Shown piece after piece: positions 37,901-49,197 of a stretch of DNA of 64,000 bases. A program made the translations under genes and the position numbers. Below the pieces are notes generated by a model that was given only the letters and a program-made list of their open reading frames with translations, did no database searches and was not told where the DNA came from. Each line of letters opens with the position of its first letter. The stretch's first letter is position 1. The stretch comes from Lethocerus indicus. Its lineage: Eukaryota > Arthropoda > Insecta > Hemiptera > Belostomatidae. Where the stretch lies: contig JACDQD010000001.1 in NCBI GenBank assembly GCA_019843655.1, forward strand, positions 38,362,392 through 38,426,391, given 5' to 3'.

Positions 37901-40900
37901 TTTCTCTCTCTCTCTCTCTCTCACTCTCTTTTTCTCTCTTCCTCTCTCATCTATCAATCCTTCTTAAAAAATGAATATTCGAACGATCGGTGCATACCTC
38001 TGATTTGTCCCGGCCGGGAAAAGATTTACGGCTTTAATAAGTAAATTTATCTGGGCTTGCGTCCAAGGAGCTCTACCAGAACCATTCACATGACCGTTTA
38101 CATTGGGTTTCTGGGTCGAAAATACTGAAGTGTGGCGTTCTTCTTCCATTTTCTTTTCCATTTCTTTAATTTGTGAGAGGAAAACTTCTTTCCCCCCTAA
38201 TTTCAAATTATTATTAAACTGTTCTAGCCTGCAAAAAATGTTAACAACTATTTCAGAAGAATCAATTCTGATGAATGAAAAATGTTAACAAACATTTCAG
38301 AATAAAAGTGCTACGTACTCTTTAGCATTAAGAGCATCACATATTTTCTCCATGTACTGTGTATTATTTAATAAATCTTGAGTAGATTCAATGAAGTAAT
38401 TGTTCTCTTTACATATATCTCGAAACAACTTTCTTTCTTTTTTCAATTGTTTTTTCTGAGCTTCTCTTTCTGCTTTTAGTGCGCAAAGCTTAGCTTTTTC
38501 AGCGGCTTCCATTTCTTCTTTCTCCTTTCTCGCCCTTTCATCTTCTTCTTGTCGAACCTGTTTAAGAAATAATGTGCTCATAAATTTCAATAATACTGAA
38601 GCCAACAGAATACACATTCCATACGCTGGAATTGACAAAACTAATTGAAAGAAATAATTTTTCCAAATCCTACCCTTTGGAAAACAACTCATCACACACC
38701 GTAACAGTTTTATCACTTTATATATTTCTACAATAACTTTTCACACACACACACACAAAACTCACCTACTCAAGCACATTAGATGGGGCAAAGGCATTCC
38801 AGTAGCCCTGACAAGCTCTGATCTAATACACACCTCTTTAAATGTGTTATTATTAGGAATGTGATAGAATTCAAACTATAGACTACCAACAAAAATTTAA
38901 GGGTGTAAATAAAGTTTCGGGAAGTTTTCTTTAGCAATTGAAAGAAATATAATCAAACCATAAACATACATATACAAATACACACACAAACATAAACACA
39001 AAAAACAAACCCGTTCTAGTTGCAACTGTCTCTCACGAGCCGCTTCAGCTTTCGCCTTCTTTGCTGCTTCTTTCTTAGCTTTGTCATCGAGCTTGAATTT
39101 CGCTATTCTTGGATCTAAACTGTAAGCTAAATCAACCAAATTTCTTAGACGTACCATTTCTTCTTTTTTCTTTTTAGCTCGTACAGCTTTATTTTGTTTC
39201 TCAATCCATTTCCTTTCGTCACGGCTAAAAAATCAGATTTTATTTGAAATTCAGGTTCGAAAAATAATAGATAATTACGGGTGACAGGCTTTTTTTTATT
39301 TATTGCTTAAAGTAACTACAAAATTTAAATCATAGATGTAAATTTAGCTGTATAACTTCACTGACTTAAAAAGGTACCATGTTGCCCCTTTAACACTTTT
39401 TTCTATTAGAACATTTTACATGATCTCAGATACTGTAGATGCCTATTTCAATTCAGCTCACAGTAGAATGCTGTCCTCTGGATAGATTATAGAATGCTTA
39501 ATAATATAAACACTCATGTAGTAGTTGGTGGCTTCAGTCACCATCTTTCAGACTCCACTGGCATGTGGATGTAAATCCTCACAAGTTAACAACACACAAT
39601 ACTATTACTAATAATATTATAACCTAATATTATAAAAATAAATAATACTACCAATATTAATATAGCATATGTAATATGTATTATAATTTATTTACTCTTG
39701 GGCCCGATCTTTGCTCTCTTCATCCTCGTACGAAAACTCTCTCCAGGATTCGAAGTTATACCAAAACCCATAAAATTTATCGACTGTTTCCCTTTCATCA
39801 TCTGGTCCACCTAGATGTGGTACGGGTGTTTTTTCAGACCAACGAGAGTTTAATTCAAATGCATGCCCGAAAACCTGAAATATAAAAAGCAATCTTTTGT
39901 ATACATAATATGAATATTTCTTTTGTGCAATATCAAAATAGATGAAATTAACATCAGAGGAAACAATGGAGGAATTAAAAGTAAAAAGTGTACCCTTAAT
40001 AAAAATGGCTTACCTCAAAGAAATTAGATTTACTGTGCTCATTGTTAAGTGGTACACTATCATCAAAGTGAGGATCAACAGAATCGTATGATTTTCTTTT
40101 CACTTTATCTCCTAGAATTTCCCATGCTTTAGTGATACAAGAGAAATAGTCATCATCTCTATTAACTATCTCCCCTTTGGCTTTTCGTTTATCAGGATGA
40201 TGCTTAAGGACTTTATGACGGTCTGCAAATAAAAATTAAATTAAGAGGAACTCATTTAACAACAATTATTATATTTCTTAAATTGTAATATATATATACA
40301 TACATAATGATACATAATTATCTATATAATCACACACTTACAAGCACTTCTAATTTCTGAGAATGATGCGTTGTATCTTTCCTTCTTAAGACCCAGAACA
40401 GCATAATGGTCTTGATTCTAAAAGTGAATGCTATCATTTAAACTTAATATTTCAAATGTAAATTAAGAATTATGGGTATCATTAAAATTTCAGAGATCCC
40501 AATTCTATAAAGTGAATTACATCGTGAAGTATCACATAAAAAAGAAACCAATTCAGAAGTGGCAAAGATGTATATCTAACTATACTTTCAGTATCTATTA
40601 ATCTGCCCGACTTAATTATAATTTAATTATTATAGTAAGACTATTCACTCATTCACAAAATTTTGTATTACAGAAATTATATATTTTTATTGAAGTAATG
40701 AACACCTTCCAGTCTGTAGGGTTAAGGCTTTTTAAATAAATATAATCATCTTCTGTTTCAATTAATGATTCACTTAATCCCTCATCAGAATCTGATTCTT
40801 CTTTTAGTGGTCGGTCATCACCAGATGCACTCAGAAACCTCAAGCTTTGTTGTCCCGCACATTCCACAGTTTTATATTTGAAAGCTATAAACAATTAATT

Positions 40901-41436
40901 AATAAAGTAAATTCCACAATTTTAAATAACTTTCTGTGATAATACTAACTGACATTTGCTCAATCAATGTTACCCAGTTACTCTGTTAATATATTGAGAC
41001 ATACAAAATTGTATAGTACTAAACTTAAACTATCTCCTTTCAATGTTTTAAATAACTGAAAACATTTTAATATTTATATAATTTTATCAAATAATTATTT
41101 TACATGAAAAATAAATTATGAGTTTCCAAAATTTCTTTCTTGATAATTTAGTCATTTGGTCAGTTAAAAGATATCATATTTATGGATTTATTAATCCAGA
41201 CCATTATTATCTACCATAATTAATAATAAAACTATTAATTAATGAATGGAACAGTGTTCATAAATGGTATCTACGTGCAGATTAAAATTATATAGTAATT
41301 ATAAAAAACAAAATAACTCATGAAACAACTATAAAAGCCTTCAAAACCATGGGATGTAGAAATAATTGAAAGAATGAATTACTGGTAGTTTCTTACCTAA
41401 ACGTCCTGAATTATTAAACGGTATCACATTGGCCAT
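33928..41436 (-). CDS. DNAJC2: DNAJC2 / zuotin / MPP11 ribosome-associated J protein
   Basis: Ten exons in coding order: 41397-41436, 40706-40884, 40342-40417, 40014-40222, 39696-39874, 39011-39224, 38319-38557, 37998-38228, 34447-34664, 33928-34169; 608 residues, close to human DNAJC2 (621). J domain ([20 protein letters not shown] ... [13 protein letters not shown]) with HPD at 107-109, then the zuotin homology region ([40 protein letters not shown]), a long charged K/E/R helix that contacts the ribosome, and two SANT domains: [20 protein letters not shown] (from ~432) and [20 protein letters not shown] (from ~538). With an Hsp70-like partner it forms the ribosome-associated complex acting on nascent chains; in animals it also acts at chromatin. 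All phases agree. The intron between 34664 and 37998 is unusually long for the gene (3.3 kb). Start is the first ATG of exon 1, MANVIPFNN. Confidence 0.95.
34665..37997. other. 3.3 kb DNAJC2 intron
   Basis: AT-rich intron with a (TA)n tract (34928-34979) and, between about 35900 and 37650, less AT-rich sequence that may be old inserted repeat. No coherent coding frame was found; the frame at 37402-37596 has no recognisable content. A (CT)n tract lies at about 37905-37945. Confidence 0.55.
34928..34979. repeat. (TA)n microsatellite followed by (CA)n
   Basis: About 26 TA units followed by ACACACACAC. Confidence 0.95.
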
Positions 41437-42336
41437 AACAGATACAACAACTATGTCAATTATAAAATAATCTTAAATATAAATTTAAAAAAATAATTAA
41501 ACTAGGTAGCTATCTCCTAACCTAAGAAAAAGCGGACAAACGTGAGTACATCCCATCTTCAGAGAGCCAGCTGTTCGGTACACATTTAAGTCACGTGCTT
41601 ATCCAATTATAAACTTTCGAGGAATAAATTTATTTTTCAATCAAACATATAAATGTATGTGACTATTGCAACTTTAGACTGGGGAAAATTTTTTCCTCGA
41701 TAGAATCTAATGTATAAATGCCAATTTATGGAACTGATCTATATATATATATATATATATATATAAAGGCGCTTAAAAAGTAACCGAACTTGATCATTTA
41801 AACGGTAGCATAAAAAGAAATAGATTTTACGTTCCAATTCAGTTTTTGTCGTTGACGCAGCTATAATTTATGTAATTACAGATAAAAATTTAAAAAGAAT
41901 CGTAAATTGGCGCGTCTTCTTCAACTAACGCGTTCCAGAGCAATGAATCGCGTTCCGCTTTATCGTGTCCTACGATAGGCCTCATTTACTTATAAATCTG
42001 AAATTTCGGTATAAAAGTAATAAGGGCAGGATTTAATATTACAACTAATAAAATTCTTAGTAAATAGAAACTATTATTCGGATTTTTATTATTTATCCCG
42101 AATAGTATTTCCGAAAATGGTTTTTAGTCTGCTCGTATTTATTGAAAATGTAAACATATACTTTGATTAAATTAGTAGTCGAACCGCAAAGTAGGAACTT
42201 TATTTGAAATAGGAAAGTAAATTTTTATAATCAATTCTAGTTCTTAAAATAAAATCAGCTGACTATCCCATTTCGACTTCACGCATTGTTTACTGTTTGA
42301 GTTCCTCACTTCTGTGTTGTCGAAGTGAGATCCGAG
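41437..42336. promoter_or_regulatory. Divergent region between DNAJC2 and the Tom6-like gene
   Basis: The two start codons are 900 bp apart and face away from each other. The stretch holds a (TA)n tract at 41740-41765 and no coding frame. The 70 bp before 42337 (CTTCTGTGTTGTCGAAGTGA) would be the Tom6-like 5' UTR. Confidence 0.45.
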
Positions 42337-43053
42337 ATGGATTTTTTTAAACCCGTGTCCTTTCTCAAATCTTGGTACGACCATCCGTTTAAATGGTAAG
42401 GCTCATAACAAAATATGAATTATATAAGAGAATTATTGGTAAAATTGCAGTATGGGGGGGCTCCGAGTGATATCAAGCGGGTAGTATCGATATTTCTGGA
42501 AACGATGAAGCAATGTACGACATACAAAACAATACAAAAAACTTTAATATTCAGTAAATATACACAGAACATCGTGAAAACGATATACAAATATTGGTTA
42601 ATACATACATTCCGGCCCACAGGTCTTACTACATTTATGTAATTGATTATTAAGACAGAGACTACTTCGATTTTGTACTATGTTAGTATGGTAATATGGC
42701 AAAGTTAACAATAAAAACCCAAGGACTTAAATGCACGACCTCATGCTTCTATAAGCAAAATAATAATAATTGAATTATAATAAAGACAAAGTGTAGGTCT
42801 CCATATCAAATGAAACAGATATAGATAAATAACCTCTCCAAATAGGCTATCCTTGTGGACCCCCCCCAAATTCTGCTTTTCACCTGAATTATTATTTGTA
42901 GAACTCGTGTCTGAAGGAACTGTCTTACTGTGATTTCTTCACTTTATTGTTTTCCCTGTTAGGAGCCTGGTCAAGAGTGTGGCATTTACCATTATTGGTA
43001 TCAAGCTTGCAAGGGACAGCCGAGGTTTTGAGCTGATGCCATCAATACATTAG
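42337..43053 (+). CDS. Tom6-like small subunit of the mitochondrial TOM complex
   Basis: Two exons, 42337-42395 and 42963-43053, joined TG|G across ATG|GTAAGG and CCCTGTTAG|GAGC, encode 49 residues: MDFFKPVSFLKSWYDHPFKW in exon 1, then SLVKSVAFTIIGIKLARDSR and GFELMPSIH. A short soluble lead, one membrane helix (about 21-38) and the ending G-x-x-LAR-x-x-x-x-x-x-LMP match the C-terminus of animal TOMM6 (as I recall it, ...GVWLARNLSDIDLMAP...). Tom6 is a tail-anchored outer-membrane subunit that stabilises the Tom40 pore. The gene is convergent with the sphingomyelinase gene and is too small for ordinary ORF calling. Family assignment rests on the short C-terminal match, topology and length; a different single-helix mitochondrial micro-protein is the alternative. 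Confidence 0.65.
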
Positions 43054-44279
43054 GAAAAGCGGCAGCAAGAAAGTATGAGTCTGAAGAGCAAACAACAACT
43101 ATGTTTTTTTATCATTTAAGTAGGTTAATCTATGGAGGCAGGAATGCACAACCAAATAAGCTTTTTTACTTTCCTTCAAATTTACAATGGTTCTATTTAT
43201 TCATCACTAAAGTGTTTTGGCATATGTAAATTACACTTATTGTTTAGAATAATATTCATATATACTTGATTACATTTAGGGTTCATAATTTTTTGAATTA
43301 CTTATTCATTCCAAGGGTATTCTTTATTCTCACATCAGTCACCATTATGTTTATTATCCAAATGTTATTGTCTACATTTTATTAATCATGAAGTTATGGC
43401 AGATTTCCAGTTTGAAATATCAAAGCTTAGGTTACAGCTGGCATTATTAATAGCTATGTACTATGCATAAAAAAATTAATGAGCTAAATTACTATCTTAT
43501 ACTAACTGTCTTGAACTGTAATGCTCAAAAATTGGTTCTTTTTATATGGTAAACAATGATTATGATATATTGTCAAATTATCTTGACTTGTCTGCAGATC
43601 CATGTTTTTGTACAAAATTATTTGATTGTTATTATAGTAAAATATTTTTTGTAGTTGCATAAATTAATTAAATGTATTAATCAAGAGTTCCTAATTGTTT
43701 CACACTTTCAGTTTTACCTGGCTTTATGAAGATAGATTGTAAAGCAGGATCATAGTGAAATTTTTTGCCTTTTATAAATTAAAGGTTGCTCATTTTATTT
43801 ATTCCCTATTTCTGAACCCATAAATATTATAATTTTAACTATGCATAATTTGCGCACAATAAAAAACATTTAATAACTAGTATATACAGAAAAGAGACAA
43901 GTTATTGGTTTTATGTTATTGGTAAGTAAACAAGAATGAAAAACAACAGAATCTTCAGGAAAAAAGAAAACTTTTATTAATATATATCAAGCAATAAAAT
44001 TATACAGGAATAAATTTATATATCTCCTTAACAGACAATATCATAATGCAATTATTACTGTTCCTATAACTGAAACTAAAATAGTGGTGATATTGGTTTG
44101 GAATATCAATCCTGTGAACTTGCCTCATCATAATTCTAAATCAGAGAGTGGAGATGGAAGATTGGAAAAGGTTAAATTAGTGGAAGAAAATAAAGTTTCT
44201 TTTTAACAAAAAATTATTTTCAATGTAGAAATACTTTCTTTTTTTTTAGTTGTATACATAGTTAAAGAAGTGTAAACAT
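43054..44279. other. Convergent 3' region between Tom6-like and sphingomyelinase genes
   Basis: AT-rich with no coding content seen. It should hold the 3' UTRs of the two convergent genes. Confidence 0.5.
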
Positions 44280-47200
44280 TTAATTTTTCATTTTCTTTGC
44301 CTCATTTAACAGAAGGCGCATACCCAATTTTGCACCTAAAATGGCCTTCATTTCTTTTTTATACCACATTATAGCCATAAAGAATGAAAATATAAAAAAT
44401 AACATGAGACTCATAATTAGAATTTGATAGACTGCACTGTATAAACGTGGCAAATCCGAAAAAGCGGGCATTGCAAATAGGACAAATATGTAAAACAGAA
44501 GTAATGCATTGTGCATTCTTATGTTTGATTCTATTGTGTGTGTAGCATCATCAAAAAGAGCCATTGATTCTTCGAGCACAGCAACCAATTCACAAGTTCC
44601 ATTCACAGACGTTTGGACATCTGTACAAATGTAAATTCTCATAATAAACCTTTATGACAAATTTTAGTTCAGCATAAAATAATGATTTCAAATAAACCAT
44701 TAAAATACACTATTTTATTTAGAGATATATAGTAATAAATACCTTTAGTTGTAGGAATTTTTACTAATAGTTGAGTGGCTATGGCTTCATGATCTGAATA
44801 ACTAAAAGTTTTTCCAGGAATTGTATTTTCAAGTGGGAACCAATATGATTCAACTTCACTCTGAAAAAACAGGAATAAGGAAACAAAAAATAAAATGTAT
44901 TTTAATAAAACATTTAATTAAGTTTAAATTAATGTCAGCAAGTACTAACATGTATACCATTTCCACCTTTAAATAAAATATAATCTATTCTATCACCATT
45001 TGGGTTTTCACACTTATATTTTTCTCCACAGTAACTATTACGAATGCACCCATTAGTCCCAATAGCACTGTCAGGATCCTGGAACATTAGCCATGGATGT
45101 TAGTTAAATTAGAACGTAAGTACGGGTGGTTATCACTGAGAATGCCCTACAATAGATGACTGGGACCCTAACAATTAGAACACGCATAAAAAGGCATAAG
45201 TACTTCAATACGCTAAATAAATACTATGAAAAATATTACACTGTTAAATACTTATTGCTAATTGGATGAACTGATGAAAAAGTAATGGTTTCAAAGGAAT
45301 CAAATACAATTTTCAAGATGGAAAATAAAATAGGTAAAAAACTTACATGCGCAATATATGTATCTTTAAAATTTCCAATTATATTAATAATTTGAGTACA
45401 TATATCATCCGGATTACTGTTGAGGTCTCCAGCTAAAATACTAATGGCAGCATTTCCAGATGTCATTTTGATAAACATGGCAGTATCATAAGCTTGCAGG
45501 AGTCTATGAGCTATATACCTGTCCTTTTTTTTATCATACTGAGCATGTAACTAAATAAACGTAAGAATAATTCTATTATTGAGGCACATAAATATTTTTA
45601 AATAAATAGCAGAAATATGTGACTGGACACATTAAAAAAATAGTACTTGTGTATTGTGGGAAGGCTGAAATTTCACCCCCAGCAGAGTCACCATTTAAAA
45701 TGTTCAGTTTGGTTGCTCTAGAGGCTCAATAATGACTTAAAAATCCAATTTTAAATATTTACTTTTGTACAAAATATAACCTAAATATGATTCTTATAAA
45801 TTTATCAAAATTAGAAAACAAGAGAACAGTTAAATTTTTTTTTGTTTATAGTGCAGCCAGTTACTCAGACTATATTGCACTTGTGACCGTAGGGGTGACT
45901 TACGATCATCACTGGACCCTACTTATAAACTAACTTCCAGGCTAACAGCCATGGCAAATGTCAGGAGTAGCCATCATTCACTTGGGTGGATTCAAACTAC
46001 CGACCTCGGTGTTAACTGACGCACGCAGCCACCGAGGCCCCACAGTTAAATTTAAACATTAACAACAAATTGACTGATAATACCATAACAGTTGCTTTTG
46101 TTAATATTTTAGAAGATATTGCTAAGCAGTGGCTACAAGTAATTCTAACGTGAATTTTTTAGTTTTCCTCATTAATTTGTTTCTACAACCAATGTTCTTC
46201 AAAAATAAAACATAATTTAAATATAATCTTCGTATTTTCATTTTTGAAGTTAGGTCACTGTAATCAAACTCATTAAGTAGTGTTATTCCAGCGTTCACCA
46301 CCATTTTTAAGTGTTTAAAAAATTCAATAATACACTAGTTTATCAATATCAGGCACCAGAAAATTAATTTTTTTGTAGATTAAACCAAAGAAACTTACAT
46401 GAGTAGTGTATACATTAATGAATATACCATTTATGGATACTCTTAATAATCCAACTCCTTTCCCACCATACCAATCAGCATGATGAATCATATGCAAATA
46501 ACCATTGAGAGGCCATTTGTAAAATAAGGCTTCAGTAATAGGCCACTTAGATAAAATACACAAACCAGATCCATTAATACCACTGTCAACAGCATATATA
46601 ATACAAGACAATTAAATTTGATTTAAACATTTTTAAAAACTAGATTTATTACAAGATGAAATTACAAAAACAATAACAAATATAAACAAGTGAATGGAAA
46701 CCAGGAGATTGACTCAGCCCTGAGCATCTAAATAGTCATATTTATACCACCTGGGCCATTCATAACTTGTATATAATTGAAAACATTTGATGTTAAAAAT
46801 GTTGAACACATTCAACACTTCATATAACAGTTTTGAGATAATAAACACTATCTATTTAAATATGTGTTAATATATTTCTTTCAAAATTTATAAAAAATAA
46901 TGGTAAAAACCAGATTGTCAAAAATAATAAATGTTTCAATCTGAGTGTCTTGTTTGATATTGTAACTGGAAGTCGCTTTAATATTGCGTAAATAGAACTT
47001 GTTAATTTTTTATTTCTGTGATTAACTTTTGTATCATCCTCATTTTGGTGCTAATATATTACTCATACTAACCTGTGAAAATAGTAGTCGTATGGCATTT
47101 TATCGTGAGTGTATGATAAAAGAAGTTCATAATCATCAATACACCACAATTCTTGAAGACATACTATGTCGTAATCGGATGTACTGATATGTTTAGCAAT

Positions 47201-47638
47201 TGCATGCAATCTAGTTTCTTTATCTTTGGCAAAATAATACGGTAAGCCCCTGTAAATAAAATAAAGGCTATAAATTGTATCAGAAATATACTCATTTTCT
47301 CTGCCACTTATATTTATTTCACACTGTTGCTTGTTTCTATAAAATAAACAGTAAAAGATTCAGGGGAAGCTTCAAAACTACATGGAAGATAATCATATGA
47401 ACGGAAAGAGTAAATCTGTATATCAAAAATAAATTTATTTAACAGATTATATTGATACCTTCAACCCTTCCAGTACACTCTATGCTTGAGGCGTCTACAC
47501 AAATTTAATATTTATATATGTAAGAACAATATGAAAATTATTTGTCAATAAATAGGAAAATATGTGAACTCACCAAACATTCAAAGTCATAATTTTAAGA
47601 CTGAATTCAACATCGTCATTCCTGTTCATTTCTGGCAT
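44280..47638 (-). CDS. Neutral sphingomyelinase (SMPD2 type)
   Basis: Seven exons in coding order: 47574-47638, 47073-47249, 46399-46582, 45347-45550, 44950-45078, 44743-44860, 44280-44620; 405 residues (human SMPD2 is 423). It carries the Mg-dependent endonuclease/exonuclease/phosphatase fold: TLNVWGLPYYFAKDK, the metal-binding Glu in CLQELW, NGSGLCILSKWPI, YTTHLHAQY, the catalytic AGDLNSNP, NGDRIDYILFKGG and the final SDHEAI Asp-His. Two hydrophobic helices follow near the C-terminus (about 330-347 and 357-378), which anchor the enzyme in an intracellular membrane. It hydrolyses sphingomyelin to ceramide and phosphocholine; SMPD2 enzymes also cleave lyso-PAF. All junction phases agree. The start MPEMNRNDD is the first ATG before the conserved TLNVWG. 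A SINE lies in the intron between 45550 and 46399. Confidence 0.94.
45850..46048 (-). mobile_element. tRNA-derived SINE in a sphingomyelinase intron
   Basis: On the minus strand the sequence opens GGGGCCTCGGTGGCTGCGTG, with an A-box-like GGTGGCTGCGTGCG, and GGTAGTTTGAATCC follows about 40 bases later as a B-box (consensus GGTTCGANTCC). This is the internal polymerase III promoter spacing of a tRNA-derived head; about 140 bp of non-tRNA body follows. No poly(A) or target duplication could be fixed. Confidence 0.6.
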
Positions 47639-49197
47639 TTTTGAAAACACCCTGTATTAGTGTTTACCGTGTATTAGCTATAAAGTGACAGCAGTTTTAT
47701 ATGTCCTCACATTTACATGATCAAGTCATATGATTCAACAATATATATAAAGTATATAAATAAATATATATACGTGACCTAATGTGAGTGCCTGATGAAC
47801 AAACTTGAATGTAATCTTGTCATACTTCAAGGGCAGCCACCTATTCTCAATACACTTGTAGTCATCAGCAGACAGAAACTTTTTCCTAGTGGCTGTATGA
47901 AAATAACAATAAAGCAAATCAATGAATCTTGTCTCTCGACTGCAGGAAGTTTTAAACATTTCTTAAGAATCACATTGTGCAAAATATATTAAAATTAAGA
48001 CGATATTCGCCCACTTAACAAGTTGTTACTTGTTACCTTATCAAAAATACAATAGTCTTGCTGTTCACTAATTGTTCTGAAACATAAATAACAATTGAAG
48101 ATCTACTACTGACTACAGACAACACTGTAAATCTACACATAAGCTTCGTTCTTTTCAGATTAATCAATTATTTCGATTATAATTCAAATAAATATTTAAG
48201 ACTCCATCAACCACAAGTTGGTAGGTTTGATCAGATTGGTGTAAGCGTTTCTGGTAAAAAGTTAAGTAAAGCGTGACAAGGAAGTATATTTACAAACCAC
48301 AGAACTAGGTTTGTTCTTCTAGTAATAAGTATAATATCGGCGAAATGTTATCCGTTTTAACAAGGAGGAATTAACATACTGATCTGAAGACAGCAATTGA
48401 CCTTTCGTCTACTCCCCTCCCCCCGAAACTAAATTCATCAGAAAAAAAATGAATGTCAGATGACGTCATTGAATTGAAGATAGGCGGGATGAAGTGAACA
48501 AATGCATCAAACAATTGTTTTGGAGTTTTTTAAAATGTATTACATACTCCCATAATGGTATTTAATAATAATAATATTGAAACCTTGTTTACCTTTACCT
48601 TTTTTATATCTTTATATTTTATGCTTTACAGAAGACGTATTCTGTTTTCCGATTAAATTCCCGTTGTTTTTCCGGCAAACGGAGTAAATGCCGTTTTAAA
48701 TGTTGGCTGTTTGATAAATAACACGGAAACAAAACAATTACGGCAGTCCGAATATGAATTTCCCAAAATTACCCGAAGCGAAGATTGAATTTAAATTATC
48801 GATTGTGAAATGACTGATTTGGCAACATTGGGCACTTACAACGCGTGGCTCTAACTATTTGAAGTTGCATACCGACTAGTGTCGTTCAGCCCCGGCGAAT
48901 TAATTTCTTTTTAACCTTATTGGAAAATTTTATTTCAAGGTTAGTATTTTTAATGTTTTTAGAGCATTTTCTGTCGTACGTTCAGTCATCATCTGATTAA
49001 GGATAATTACTTGTGTATATTAAACCGATATAACTCGCTCATATAGGCGACCGGCACAATTGCGCGAACATTAAATACGGAGGAAAAGAAAAATATGAAT
49101 TATATAAATTCATTTTTAGCGATTTATGATCGAGTACAATCAGTTCATTCTAAAACTAATTGTAAGACAATTTATTTGTAGGATTGGAGGAGACACA
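47639..49197. other. Divergent region between sphingomyelinase and RRM/CPVC gene 1
   Basis: The first kilobase shows nothing coding. From 48737 it contains the first copy of the triplicated 5' module described separately, and the non-coding start of exon 2 of the RRM/CPVC gene from 49182. Confidence 0.5.
48737..48985 (+). promoter_or_regulatory. 5' module copy 1: promoter flank and non-coding exon of RRM/CPVC gene 1
   Basis: Contains CGGCAGTCCGAATATGAATT, TTGGCAACATTGGGCACTTA, CTAGTGTCGTT and the donor TTTCAAG|GTTAGTATT (exon end 48939). Homologous to 54507-54690 and 54710-54990 upstream of the paralogue. The donor would join the acceptor TTTATTTGTAG at 49181. That it is a promoter is inferred from position and conservation. 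Confidence 0.5.
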
